A DNA stretch of 64,000 nt from Sclerodactyla briareus (taxonomy: Eukaryota; Echinodermata; Holothuroidea; Dendrochirotida; Sclerodactylidae), in the NCBI GenBank assembly GCA_026419785.1, contig JAODTK010005761.1, forward strand, positions 186,001 through 250,000, given 5' to 3'. The position numbers and the translations under genes were made by a program. Of the stretch, positions 1 to 40,819 are shown piece by piece. The notes beneath the pieces were generated by a model. That model saw nothing but the letters and a program-made list of their open reading frames with translations. It was not told the origin of the DNA and made no database searches. Numbering within the stretch: position 1 is the first letter of the stretch; each line of letters opens with the position of its first letter.

Positions 1-1740
1 AATCATACCAACCATTCTAGACTTACGGTTCACAAGATTTTGCAGACTTTGACCTCTGGTGACCTTCAGATCACCTCTGACTTGACCCAAACCACAGGGT
101 TTCATGTTCTCACATGGGGAGCTCTCAACCGAAACGTATGAGCTTATCCATCCAGGTGGGGTAGCGTTATCGGGATGGTATCGTGTTTCACAATCCAAAA
201 ATTGGCTACAATATCGACTTTTCTAGTTTCATATTTGACCAATTCCCCCGACTATACCAAAATCAACAGTGGGTTCCTGTAGCTCCCCATAAGAAAGCTA
301 TACACCAATTTCAAACTTGATCGGACCAACCATTCTGGACTTTATCATGTTCACAAGTTTCTCGAACTTTGACCTCTGACCTTGGCCCAACACAATAGGG
401 TTCAATTACTAATCATGGGGAACACCTACCAATATAGCTCCACCATCATCCGGGTGAGTCAGTTATCGTGTTTAAGAGCAAATTGGCAAAATCTCAACTT
501 GTCACAATTTTTATATTTTATTACAAACCTGACCCCCGATCTAATGCAAAACATAGTGTTCTCTGTATCCCCATGAGACCGCTATACACCTAAATTTCTC
601 TTGATCATACAACCATTCTCGGCTTTCGTGTTCCACAGATTTTTCAGACTTTGACCTCTGGTGAACCTCGATGACTCTGAATTGACTCTGAAACACGGGG
701 TTCATGTTCCTTATCACGGGCCTCACATCATCCATCCAGGTAGGTCGAGTTATCGTGTTCACAGGCCAAAATCCCCTGGATGGCTAAATGTCGACTTTTC
801 ACAAATATCATACTTTGACCGAATTCACCCCGACCTACACAAGAAGCAATTTTGGTTCCTGTAACGCCCCATAAGGAAGCTGCATGCCCAATTCAACTTG
901 ATCGGACCACCATTCTGGACTAACTGTTCACAATGTTTTCAGATTTTGACCTCCAGTGACTCAGATGACCCCTGACCCCACCCCCGAAAACAACAGAATC
1001 ATTATTTGCATCATGGGACCACAACACACCAAGTATGAGCTTCATCATCCATCCAGGTGGGGTGGAAGTTATCGTGTTTACAAGCCAAATTGGCCCAAAT
1101 GTCGACTTTTCACAAATTTTATATTTTTAATCAAACTTGACGCGCCCGATCCAAACCCCAAACAGTGTTCCTGTACTCCCCATGAGAAGCTATCAGCTAA
1201 TTCAACTTTTTGCTCATAACCAACCATTGTGCACTTATCGTGTTCACAAGATTTGGCCGACTTTGACCACTGGTGACCTCAAGATGACCTCTGACTTGAC
1301 CCCGAAACAATAGGGTTTCATGTTCTCATCATGGGGAGCCTCCATACCAAGTCTGAGCTTTATCCATCCAGGTGGGTAGAGTTTCGTGTTCACAAGCCAA
1401 AATGGGCTAAATATCGACTTTCACGTTTCATATTTTGACCAAATTCACCCGACCTATACCAAAAACAACTGGGTTCCTTTATTCCCCCTGAGAAAGCTAC
1501 CCAAATGTCCATTGTTCGGACCAACGCATTCCCGGACTTACCGTGTTTAAAAAGGTTTTTCACCGATCTTGTCCTCTAGTTGACCTCAGAGTGACCTCTG
1601 ACCTCACCCCAAACATCCGATTCATGTAACTCATCATGAGGAACACGCATACCAATTATGAGCTTCCACTCCATCCAAGTGAGCTCAATCCATCCAAGGG
1701 GGGTCGATTTATCGTATCCACAAGCCAAGGTGTCACATAG
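1..1740. repeat. tandem array, ~305 bp unit, about 5.7 copies
   Basis: The block 'tgacctcagatgacctctg' followed by an 'atcatgggga' segment and an 'atccatccaggtgggg' segment recurs near 60, 370, 660, 955, 1270 and 1580, so the period is about 305 bp. Copies differ by many substitutions and small indels. The array is cut by the left edge and fades near 1740. Short translations such as 'HHPSRWGGSYRVYKPNWPK' are accidental readings of the unit. A diverged 1.4-copy relative lies at about 52680-53110. Confidence 0.9.
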
Positions 1741-2366
1741 CAACACATTCACACATACATACATACTCTCTGACTACTTGATTCTTCGTCAAGGAATAGA
1801 ACAAGAGGTTGATTGTAGTTTTCACGGTCAATGAGAATGTTTGTTGGTAGTCACAGTATGTAAACTAGGGGGCTAATGAGGCCGACATTTCCATGAGTTT
1901 GCGGCGTGACGGGAGATTAACGGAACTAATTCACCACTGGTAACGCGCGGAGCACGAAATTTTTCACTTTCTTCGGGCATTCGATGCGAATTGGCACAAT
2001 AGTGCTTTTCCTGTGATTTCCTGCCAAAAATATATCAAAACTGGTAGTCTAATAACTGACTACAGGATATCACGAATCTCATTGGGGGAAACACGGGGGG
2101 GGGGGCACATGGTTTTCTGGGTCACGTGTTTCCCTGCCCCCCCCCCCCGCCTGGCTACGACACTGTGCTCATTTTCTATGGGTGCTGAATCTGGTGGGCT
2201 GGGCTGGGTTTATAGGCCGCCAGGTTGACCTTTAGCTTGGTCGTGAATGTCGATCAGAACTAGACTAAATTATTCGACTGTAGAGTCGAGTCATTGCTAA
2301 TCATTTAATGTGATAATTTGCTTCATTCATCAAACTTTCCAAATTTGTGTGATAACTTAAAAAACT
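1741..2366. other. non-coding spacer with opposed G and C runs
   Basis: I see no gene here. An 11-base G run near 2095-2105 and a 12-base C run at 2137-2148 are about 30 bases apart and could pair as a hairpin. The flanking sequence is unremarkable and AT-rich. Confidence 0.5.
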
Positions 2367-2598
2367 GTAGGTGTGGTATATATTCAGTTGTGAGGGAAGC
2401 CATTAAGAGGGAAATCATTTATTGTGGCTTGAATATGCATATTCATGCCTATTTCATAGGGTTCATCTGGATCACCTGTTCTGCCAGATGTCTCGCCGCC
2501 AGGGTCGGAAAATGACATAATTTTGGGGGGTTGTGAACTTTGGGACCCGACAGATGTTTCTGTCTGAGACCGACTTTTTTGATTGACTATTCCTTCAT
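2367..2598 (+). repeat. direct repeat copy 1 (~232 bp)
   Basis: It begins 'gtaggtgtggtatatattca', contains 'tttcatagggttcatctgga' and ends 'gattgactattccttcat'. It matches 3404-3637 over its whole length in the same orientation with scattered differences. The pair brackets about 805 bp of a different repeat, so they could be terminal direct repeats of one element. A segmental duplication is equally possible. Confidence 0.8.
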
Positions 2599-3403
2599 TA
2601 TATCCCCACTTCGCGGATATTATGGTTTTGCTTTCGCCTTCTCCGCCCCGCGCCGCGTCCGCGTTCCCGCGTCGCCGCCCATTTCTTTTAGCGCAATAAC
2701 CTCCCAACACTTTGTCCGTTTGAGCCGAAACTTGGCACACATGTCCGCCCTTAGTGAAATCTCGGATGAGTTCGAAAGTGGGCTCGCCACATGAACGGGT
2801 CCCTACTAATTTGCATAATTTCCACGATTGAAGATTTTCCGTTAGCGCCATAACTCTTTAACGTTTTATTCCGTTGATCTGCAACTTGTACCCTGTCCGC
2901 CCTATTGAATCTCGGATGAGTTCGGAAGTGGGCATCGCTGCAATGCTGGGGGCCTCTAATTTGCTAATTTTTCGCTAACTTCTCTCTCAGTTAGTCGATT
3001 TGCCGAAACTTGTGGGTAGGGCTATATTTGATCCCGAAAAATGTGGAGGTCATTTCAAGGTCATCGAGTCAAACTTGCAAAATTTATGCGATTTTCCAAA
3101 CTTTGGTCAGAATTTAACGAAACTTGGTAGATGGGGGCTACATTTTGTTCCTCACAAAGAGTTCATTTCAAATCCATCATGTGTCAAATTCCGGCATACT
3201 CATGTGCCTATCAACAACCCATACAGAGGTACAACAAAACTCGGTGGATTAAGTTTGTCTTGGTTTCTGACCAAAATGGGGTCTTTAGGGTTGTTTAGAT
3301 ACTGTCTTCCCAATGAGTGCTCAAAAGTGGGTATATACACACGTGGCGGTTTACCCCGCCTACACATGTCTAGTTTTCCCAGGTTTTTTTTTCCGTGGTG
3401 GAC
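2599..3403 (+). repeat. dispersed repeat between the two direct repeats
   Basis: It starts with a GC-rich tract around 2640-2680 and carries the consensus 'aaacttggcacacatgtccg' followed by 'atctcggatgagttcg', repeated near 2720 and 2880. The same module is at about 10240-10390 (plus) and inverted at about 27380-27595. The right part, ending 'ccgcctacacatgtctagtt', resembles about 11640-12010. It looks like a non-coding dispersed element. The 155-codon reverse reading across 2384-2851 is not a gene. Confidence 0.7.
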
Positions 3404-3637
3404 GTAGGTGTGGTATATATTCAGCTTGTGAGGGAAGCAGGTTAAGAAGGAAACATATGTGTGTCTTGAAATTATGCCAATTCCATGCTATTTCATAGGG
3501 TTCATCTGGATCACCTTTTATGCATAGTGGCGTCGCCGCCCAGGGAGGTAAATACATAATTTTTGGGGGGTTTGTGAACATTCGGGACCGACAAATGTTC
3601 TGTCTGAGACCGACTTTTTGATTGACTAGTCCTTCAT
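3404..3637 (+). repeat. direct repeat copy 2 (~234 bp)
   Basis: Second copy of the 2367-2598 sequence, same strand. Both copies end in the same 'ccgactttttgattgact' and 'ccttcat' block. Sequence outside the pair differs on each side. Confidence 0.8.
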
Positions 3638-4360
3638 TTTCCAGGTATTTTTCTTCTCCGTGTTACGTTCACGACGAGGGGGGGGGGGGTTCTATTCAAG
3701 GTTCTGTTCCTTCAAAAAACCCTACGGGACCGATTTTATCTCAGGGGGTGTCACACCCCCCACACACCCGCATATTTTACGCCACTGGTCACCCACCACA
3801 GCGGATATCTCATGAAATCTGTTAAAATGCCCCCCCGCATGGCTGAATTTATTGTTTGGGTGTGTGCTTATTAACATCCTGTTTCTCCTACATAGAGCTC
3901 TGATTATCCTCGGCATGGTCATGTGTGAGGACTCAGTTTTCCTTTCTGACTCTTGCCCCTACTAACTAACTGATAAGGCAGAAGCGTCAAGGAACGCGGA
4001 GAGATCATCGCTTGTTAAAATTTCCTGTTGGATATGGTCTATATACAATCTGTCACTTTCAACTCGTGTCTATTGGCGTTGTTAAAACGTTATTTTGTCC
4101 GGGTGTAATAAATACGTTACGAAAACATTTTTCCCACACTTTTTTACGTTTTATAACATATATAGCATTGCGAAAACGTTGAAACATGTCGTCCATTGAA
4201 ACACGTCATCAAAACGATTGTATTTAACCCACATTTAAAAATGTTATGTTAACGTTTCGCCCGGTGTTAGCTGGGACAAGAACACATTCGCATTGAAAAT
4301 GGCTTCAAATATGGTGTTACATCCTTGAAATTATTCTAATCACGTACTACCTATAATTAT
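3638..4360. other. spacer with G/C runs and a short palindrome
   Basis: No gene seen. It has a G run at about 3677-3688 and a perfect 17-base palindrome at 3744-3760 (GGGGGTGT, C, ACACCCCC), then AT-rich sequence. Confidence 0.5.
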
Positions 4361-4405
4361 ATAGCGCCTTCACCGAAAAATTCAAAGCGCTTTCCCGATA
4401 TGGCG
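4361..4405 (-). mobile_element. CR1/L2-type LINE or SINE 3' tail, reverse orientation
   Basis: The sequence 'tatagcgccttcaccg' followed by 'aaagcgcttt' is the reverse complement of the AAAGCGCTTTG-spacer-GGCGCTATATA tail seen at the ends of the LINE at 5508-6240 and the SINE at 29966-30348. Only the 3' end is clear. The adjoining 100 bp may be body sequence. Confidence 0.55.
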
Positions 4406-4559
4406 CGCCCGACCATGGGAACCAGGTATACGCACTCCGGCAATCCCTGAGTGTAAGCTATTTCGCCGGCGGCGTGGGTTGTGCTCAGATATCGGGTAGC
4501 GTGGAGCAATGGAGAACAAGTTGTTCCTCAGGTAGAGCACTAGGAGAGCCTGATTGTGA

Positions 4560-4800
4560 GCGAAATCCCCGCCCCCCCCCCATCTGCTGACCTATAGACC
4601 AGAGCTCTGCTGAATGATGAGCTTTTTGGCCTTTGCCCCCCCCCCCCCCTCCTTTTCCGTAGCCCGTAGGTACTCACTTACTTGGTACTTGGCCAGTGGT
4701 GTCGCCAGAATTTCCCCGACGGGGGGTCCGAGTTCCCCGACGGGGGGTCCGAGTTCCCCGACGAGGGAGGGGGGGGGGGGCAAGTTCCACGACGAGGCTC
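4560..4800. repeat. 21-bp short tandem repeat within G/C-run-rich sequence
   Basis: From about 4708 to 4768 the unit 'gagttccccgacggggggtc' occurs three times (the last copy diverged). It is flanked by C runs near 4570 and 4640 and a G run near 4770. Reverse and forward readings give proline- or arginine-rich peptides that are artefacts of the repeat. Confidence 0.8.
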
Positions 4801-5507
4801 ACCCTACCCCTAAGTCAAAACCTGCATTTTTTATGTTTTCATTTTTTGAACATTTTTCTTGAAGAAAAAAAAACGAAAAAATGAAATACACATTGTGGAG
4901 AGCAATGTTTACTTTCAATAGCTTCCACTCAAATCAGACGCCCTTATTAGTAGAAAGGGTAGGTTTCAAATAACTGCACAGGAAATACCTGGGCACTGCG
5001 TCGTGAAAGCACACCACTCTACACAGGCAAAACAGTGATAGACGGCAGAACGAGCATCCTCCCCAAACGAATTGTAACCTCAATCTCTTGCAGGGACATT
5101 TCGAAGATATCCATGAGGCTTGTGTATTCCTATCTATATATTCCACGAATGATAGTCTGTAGGAAGGTGATTACGCTGATCTTAAACTCGAGCGAGGAAC
5201 TTGGCATTACTATAGTAGAAAGATATGAGGCGCGCGAAGCGCGCCGAAAATTTTCATCTTAAATTTAGGAATTTTCACTATAAAGAGGGGGGGGGGAGGA
5301 GGCATGGCCCCCCTGCCCCCCCCCCCCCCCCCGCTGGCGCCACTCCTGTACTTGGCACTCAGTGGTTAATTCATGCCCCCCTCTCTGTCTGTCTAATGTG
5401 CCGAGAGGTATGTCCAGGAGTGATGACGGATGTATAGGTAGTCAGGCGATGTAAACACTACACATCTTGATGCTTAGTAGTACTATTCTTTACTATATCT
5501 GTATATT
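4801..5507. other. spacer without recognisable gene
   Basis: AT-rich with a small palindromic 'ggcgcgcgaagcgcgcc' at about 5229-5245, a G run at about 5287-5295 and a long C run at about 5318-5332. I see no coding or RNA gene. Confidence 0.5.
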
Positions 5508-6240
5508 ATGGGAGGTTATGCCTCACTGAGAACCATTTGTGCGCTACGACGGTACTTGACACCAGACGCCACGAAGTTGCTTGTCCACGCCCTTGTAATC
5601 TCACGGATTGATTATTGCAATGGCCTGCTCTTCGGTACACCTCAAGGCACCCTCGCCAAATTGCAACGGCTCCAGAACACCGCAGCACGAATTATCACCC
5701 GAACCCCCCGTTCCGCGCACATCTTTCCAGTTCTTCGTGATTTACACTGGCTGCCTGTGGAGCAACGGATCAGGTTTTAAAATTCTTGTCCTGGCGTACA
5801 AATCCATCCATCAACTAGCACCTCCTTACATGACTGACATGCTGGAGGTGTACTGTCCACGCCGTGCTCTCCGATCAGCCAGTTCTTTGTCATTGGTGAC
5901 CCCTCGTATTCGCACAGCCCGCGTTTCGGAGACAGAGTGTTTGCCTCTGCTGCCAGCCGTATGTGGAATCATCTGCCGTGCAATATCCGGAATGTAACAA
6001 CTTTGAACACTTTCAAAAAAACATCTCAAAACTTTCTTGTTTGATGTAAATATCAGATCATAGTTTGGTACACTTCTTATCACCTTTTATCACGTTGGTA
6101 TTTGTATACTAAGACCTATTTTCTATCTTTTATTCTTTCCATTCTTTTATCCTAAGTTTTTGTTGTCACCTATATTTTTTTGTGAAGCGCCTTTGAACAC
6201 GTCCAGTGATTTAGGCGCTATAAAGTTTGGTAAATAATAT
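5508..6240 (+). mobile_element. 5'-truncated CR1/L2-clade LINE, ORF2 C-terminal end and 3' tail
   Basis: This is the region just after the reverse transcriptase core of a non-LTR retrotransposon. Readable blocks are LRTICALRRYLTPDATKLL, 'RIDYCNGLLFG', 'LQRLQNTAARIITRTPR', 'VLRDLHWLPVEQRI', 'FKILVLAYKSIHQLAPPYM' and, after a frame change near 5930, 'GDRVFASAASRMWNHLP'. This order is typical of CR1/L2-type ORF2 proteins. One shift lies near 5778 and a second near 5930, so the copy is not translatable as it stands. The 3' end has the clade-type tail (GAAGCGCCTTTGAAC, spacer, AGGCGCTATAAA). The endonuclease and RT core are missing, as usual for 5'-truncated insertions. The LINE supplies the likely mobilising tail shared with the SINE at 29966-30348. 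Confidence 0.9.
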
Positions 6241-7335
6241 ATAGTCTGGTCATGTAAGTTCAAGTATGGATATTTCCTACCGTCTGACCGTTGCTGGAAA
6301 AACAGCTATTGTACGCCACGGTATGTCCGTCGTATATTCGAGCCCATACAGCCCACTACGGTACAGCTTTATTTCAGTTGGAAAACAACCGGCACATTTA
6401 ATTAGAGTTACAAGTCATCCTGTCCCTCTCGTCTTACTCTATATAAATGAATTCAACATCATTATAACGAGCAGCAGCAGCAGCAAACTAGATATCGCCG
6501 GCGGGTGAACCGCAGTGACATAGTCATCTGTACTGGGGGTGGGGGTCAAGTTTTCCCCTAAGAAAAGATCGAGAGGGCAAATCGGGAAATTCGAAAGGCT
6601 AAAAACGGGAAACTGAAGGAGGAGGGAAGGGGAGAAAACGAGGGAAAAATAGTGGGAAACCAGTGAAGTTGGAAATGGATTTAATGGTGCAGGAATAAGC
6701 GGGCCCAAATGTATTGAAGAAATGGCGGATATAGCGAGGTATCCGACGCCATTGGCATCATTATACTGTAGTGGTAACCTCCCTCCTCTCCCGCTCATCA
6801 CTTTCGCCAACATAGGGAAACCCGGGAAGGAATGTCCGAATCGGCAATTAGTCTTCCCCACCCCCCCCCCCCACCCTAATCCCTTGTCTCGGGAGGCTGG
6901 CTACGCAGCGTACGCGCTTAGTGACCGTCACGTGCATGTCTCCACTTCACATTTCCAGGGATGCTGATGAGATCATGCAACTCCGAGGATTACCCTCTTG
7001 TTCAGGTTTGTTCAAGTGCGCCCCCGATTTTGAAACCGCGGGGAAATCAGCTTTTGTTCCGCGAAAAGCACACACATGTCCATGTCGCAGAGTCCTGCAG
7101 CCAGCCGGAGTTTTGCCATACACATACCCGCAATATAACAATCAACAAACTGCGCACGCAATGTGTAAGTACGATTTCCGAGTTATATTAGGCTAGGCCT
7201 AACGCGTAACATTCTGACTGCGGGAGAAGTGAGATTAGACTGAGAGGGAATTTCGATTCTAACTTTGTGACGGGGACCAATCTTCCTATTTATTTTTGAC
7301 AAGCGTATTCAGTGAGACATTGTCTCAGAAGAGCC
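6241..7335 (+). other. upstream region and probable 5' UTR of the RBBP4-like gene
   Basis: No other gene is seen. The last 100-150 bp before the start codon at 7336 is the likely 5' UTR or promoter zone, but I find no convincing TATA box or initiator. An AGGCTAGGCCTAACG cluster lies at about 7190-7204. The start context GAGCCATGG is a good Kozak match. Confidence 0.45.
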
Positions 7336-36098
<28,763 letters not shown>

Positions 36099-37858
36099 TC
36101 GTAGAACAGACATCATGAGAGTGAAAAACGAAGATACATCTGATAGGACATGCCATGTCGTAAATCTTGAGACATCATTAACCATTCCTCTGGAGAAGGA
36201 GATTGCAACCATCACATTGAATCAGCTATATAACGCACTGAAGGACGCGATGGACCTCGATAGTGAGAAACTTGATAGGGCTGGATGGCCTGAACTTCGG
36301 TTGTACTGAGCACATTGAATTGTTCAGTTTTGTGTAACATTATCCTATCATCCCAGTTTATTCTGTAATGCTTGTTGCTCACAGTATACTGTATGACATT
36401 ATTCCCAAATATTTGAGCAGTACCATTTAGCTTCATCTCTACTGCTAATGTCATCCAATGACTATCCCCCTTAGACCTGATCGGTTTCAGTCTTCCAGTC
36501 AGTTCTTTGAGTACAGTCCTCGGCAGACATGAAGTAGTCTCAAATCAAAGTGAAAGGAACATTTTAGTGTGGCGGTCTGTCCAAATCACAAATTAGTACA
36601 GAAAACTTTAGGTATGGAACATTCTCTTGTTTCGCTAAAAGGTTTTGTATACTTTGGCCATCTGAAATGATACTACATGATACAGACTAGCATGTTGTTT
36701 TAATCTCCCGTTCAATTCTCATTATAATAAGGGTATTGACTTGTAAGCTGTTGAATGAAATCACGTTTATTCCTGTGTAGGATCTAAATTATGCTGAATT
36801 TTGTATACTAGCAAACTGTGTTCTGTTTGGAATATAGAGACAAAGCTTTTCCATCACCGGGTGCCTGATTCACACACACAGAGGATTTGAGGAAGTAGTA
36901 TTGTATCTGGACGATTGTTGAAATGTTGCTTGTAAATCTCCATCTTCTGTTGACAAATGAACAATCAAATGCTGTCCGCTGGTCACTTCTCGAAAGAGAA
37001 AACTAACAACCTCAATGTTTGGTGTAAATATCTGCTGATTCGGGCAAAACTTGTTCATAAATGGTGTAAGACTACTAGAAGAGCCTTGAACTCATCAAAC
37101 CCCTACTGGAAGTACCACCACCCTGTCCTTGCGATGATTCTCAACCGAGCGCTTCTACAAGGCTCTACATATGGCACTCGATGCTTTTTACAAAGTCCTC
37201 CTCTCCTTTCGCCAGGGGTGAATTTTAGTGAGAATGGAAGCAGGCTCCATTTTGTAAGAACATGAAAATTTTGTGTACAATTAACCAACATGGCGAAAAG
37301 TTTTTCGCAGCTCACAGGCGCCAAACAGCTGCTCACGGCGCCAAACGGAGCCTGGTACCCAGCTACAATCCCCTTGCCTTCCACATGGTTTATTGGGAGA
37401 CATTGACAGAGATTAACCCACCGAACCATAGGAAACCAATTGCACAGGTGGATTGACTTCAACAGAATGACGCATATCATACAACTCAAAAGAACACTTT
37501 ACATGAGATAACTTAAGGAATGTGGCCCCCCAGTAAGTACTACTGGCACAACCCAGTTCTCCTTTCACCTGACTCTGGAAAAATGTGCCAAACTCATCAG
37601 GCACTCCTGTATATATGATGACGTTCAGTGCTGTGTGGGCTCCTGCTCCTCGGACAGCTGTAGTTGGGAAGATCCCCAGTGTTCAATTTCGTTTACGTTG
37701 AGGACAGCAGCTCAGATGACTTCAGTGGGGGTAGATAGAGGCACCATGGTTTGGCAGTCAATTCCTTTGGGGTTCTCCGGGTTCTTGTGTATTTTTCAAT
37801 TTCCTCCTACTAATAGAATGTCTTCATACTACTGTAGCTGTTTACAGATGTGAATAAA
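36099..37858 (+). other. probable 3' UTR of the RBBP4-like gene with poly(A) signal
   Basis: The region has no introns or other gene that I recognise. A canonical AATAAA lies at 37853-37858, followed by a T- and GT-rich stretch, and is the best candidate end. A shorter 3' UTR is possible. Readings of 100-130 codons on both strands near 37100-37490 lack recognisable motifs. Confidence 0.45.
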
Positions 37859-39640
37859 ACTTTTGTAATGTAAAAAAGGTTTGTATCATTTGATTACCCA
37901 GGAAATTCTGTTGTATCTGAAATTTTGATGTCATAACGGTTACCAAAGGGGAGGATTCGCGCATAACAGATCTGAGACTTATTTAGGACACGCCTGTATC
38001 CATCTTTCATCAAACTTCGCACCTACGGAGGAAGCAGCAACTGGGGAGGGGGGAGGGCTTGCACATGCCTCTTTGCACACATACACTGTTGCTCTCCACT
38101 GCTTTGAACCCTCTCTTCCTAGTCACAAGTTGTTACGAAAAGAAAAACCAATTGGGTACCCCACCTATCGTGGTGATATCACATAGCTACCACCACTTCA
38201 ACATCAGAGAAACTGAAAGTAACTGAGGAATGTTAGGATGTTGGATTCATCAAAATCAGGACCTTATTATCCCCCGCGACTTCTAAAAAGCGAAAACCGC
38301 CTGGCCAACCCTGATCCCCACCGGACCAGCTTCCCTACAGCACCCGGTCATCTACCTCCATCTGACATTCGGCCTAGGGGATCCCTGCTGCTCCCTTTAA
38401 GGTAGCACTCACTGATACACTTGATGTACATCCGCCCAGTGTTCCCCTTCAAAAAACTAGATCTCAATTTAGGCCTGATTGTGAGAATTTATTCTTGTCT
38501 ACTGGATCCTATCTGCCCTGATCTGTAAGAGTACATTCAAAAGTCAGATGGTGTAAATTTGGGCGAATCTGCTGGGTTTTTCACAATTTTTGTCTCGCCT
38601 GAATGAAATTCAGGAGGAGACTTAGTGGTCACTGTGGTGTGTGTGTCACACTTTCTTGTTAGCAGGTTATCTTTCGAACGGTAAGTGCAATTGCGACAAA
38701 AATTTCAGGGTAGCATCAGGGTTGGGTGAACACGATCTGAATAGATTTGGGCACAAAAGGTAATTAGCTTATTTTGTGTAATTTATTGTTTAGGCTCGTT
38801 AGCAAGATTACGGATGTGAACTGTCGTGCTATTGGTGACTTGGTGTTGGCACTAGATTGTGGGTTATTAAGGTCGATGACACTGATCAGATTTTCAGCAT
38901 AAAATATGGTAAGTAAGTCGTCTGATTTGCATAACTTATGCAAAAATCAAAAGTTTGTCAGATTTTCACGAAACTTGGTGAATACCGGTCTACCTTCCGT
39001 CCCCAAACTTTAACAAGATTCCTGGTCAATGGATATCATTTAATGTACCTAATTTTCATAATTTCTGTTCTTCTTCTTTCTCTGCAAAATTTTGCTTGCT
39101 TTTCATGACACCTGTGGATTCAGGGTCACTGGAGGTCATTCAACGTGTCTAATTACAATTTAAATGCGTAATTTTAGTTTGTCAGATTTTCGTGAAACCT
39201 GGTAAATTGCCTGAATTATGCAATTCTAGTCACATTTCCACAAAACTTTTACCACTTTAGTAGACATTGTCAATAATCAGTCCTTTCAAATTCGAAATTG
39301 GTCACTGATTATAGGCTGTTTCTGTAAATGCTAATACCGCACATCTTAAGAGCCAACAGGGAATGCCTTGAATTGTTTGCATGGTGACTAGACTAAACAC
39401 TGATCGGACACTGAGGGCGATTGCCTTTATAAACGTTGCCACAGTAAGAATGGGGTTTCCCGAAACATGTCCGGTAACTTGAAGCTGCTCCAGCTCAAAA
39501 ATTCACTGGGAAGTGTGTTAACACCTGCGGCGCTGACATTTCTGCCTCCTAGGAAATAATCAGACGGATCTGTGCCCATATTCTCAGCAATGACATCGTG
39601 CTCCGCAAGCATAACTTCCATAAAACAACAACAACGAACC
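37859..39640. repeat. intergenic, dispersed repeat pieces
   Basis: Around 38588-38625 a 'ctcgcctgaatgaaattcag' segment with an internal inverted repeat is followed by 'gtgtcacactttcttgttag' sequence. Near 38955 and 39185 the phrase 'gtcagattttcacgaaactt' recurs, with similar 'acaaaact' flanks. These look like old dispersed repeats. No gene seen. Confidence 0.5.
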
Positions 39641-39649
39641 TACCTTATA

Positions 39650-39850
39650 AACTGAATTCAAAGTCGGTAAAAATGGGATTTTTTACCTGTAAAGAGGGCC
39701 CCTCGTGATGTCACAAGAGACCTTTCTCCTAGATTGTGCCATGAAATGTTTGTATCCCACATGCCGCGTCCAAAAGATTGTTGAGCATAGCATGCACAAA
39801 ATCGAGCACTGACGAGCAGGGTACGCATGTTTCAATTTTTGTGTCAACAC
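39650..39850 (+). repeat. dispersed repeat copy A
   Basis: The sequence from 'aaaatgggattttttacctg' through 'tctcctagattgtgccatga' and 'ccgcgtccaaaagatt' to 'atgtttcaatttttgtg' is closely similar to 51545-51730 in the same orientation. Non-coding. Confidence 0.8.
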
Positions 39851-39854
39851 ATAC

Positions 39855-40330
39855 GATGACTCTGCCTTCTGAGAAATGATCGAGGGTTATTCGGGTGGCA
39901 TAACGGGTAACAGCAGGCATAACACAATGTGGGCAATTGCCAGTGACAAGGATGGATGTCAGTGAAGAAATCTCTGATATGTGATGCACCCCCAAGCACT
40001 GATGTTGAGATGCACAGCAATAACAACACCTCTGTCTTCTCAGAAAAACTCAAAGGGTCAATCAAATGACCCTGTGCGCAACCTCGCAGCATGAACCATT
40101 CAACCCTCTAGCACAACTTTATGTGGCCACTGTTCCCGATAAGCAACTGCCAGTGACGAGGACTGGAGAGCGTGAGAAAAGTCTGTGAAGACAGTTCTTG
40201 ACATAGTAACTATATATGTAATTTACGCTTTGAGGCCAGAGAGACACTTTAACATGCCAGCAATTACTGACACCTGCTTTCTCAGGAGTAACTCGGGACT
40301 GGACGGTTTAACAATTGGGTTCTCCTCAAA
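39855..40330 (+). repeat. degenerate tandem repeat, ~190 bp unit
   Basis: Three copies share 'cttctgagaaatgatcgagg'-, 'cttctcagaaaaactcaaag'- and 'tttctcaggagtaactcggg'-type starts. The first two also share a 'ttgccagtgacaaggatgga'-like end. Confidence 0.65.
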
Positions 40331-40819
40331 TTGGGCTACCTCACCTTCTTGCGATCATGTTTCCAGTTTGTTTTGCAACCATTCTGACCAGGAAAGCTGT
40401 AAAAGGGGGATTTTTTTTTTTTCTGCAGATCAGAATCTGATAGCATTATCGGGGAGGGAGGCAGTAGTTTTCCAGGATCATTGGTACTAACCCAATCATT
40501 TCCTTTATTACTTTGCAACATTAAATACCTCCATGATTCTAATGAATAAGTAGGGCCAGTGCTGCCAGTACCAGCACTGATCAGTCACTGTTTTGCCCTG
40601 CCGATAATAAAAATGCGAGATGCACCATGGTTCATAAATATCTTGATAACAAGCTCGACCAGTACATTACATGAATGGGCCCAATACCCTACTACTTGGT
40701 GACGTCTGTGCCTAGAATTCATTCAGATTGGGAGCAACCATTGTTATAATGCAACTAGAGAACCAATGGTTCAGACGCTCATACCACATTCAGAGGAAAT
40801 GCTGCATACATGACTTTGA

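Noticed and set aside
2384..2851. 155-codon minus-strand open reading frame
   Set aside because: It crosses a direct repeat and the dispersed GC-rich repeat, has no recognisable domain, and its length comes from the repeat's composition.
6439..6861. 140-codon minus-strand open reading frame upstream of RBBP4
   Set aside because: Low-complexity serine-, leucine- and proline-rich reading of a purine-rich tract, without recognisable features.
37103..37489. 128-codon minus-strand open reading frame near the RBBP4 3' end
   Set aside because: No domain, and it lies in the probable 3' UTR. No splice or start signals support it.
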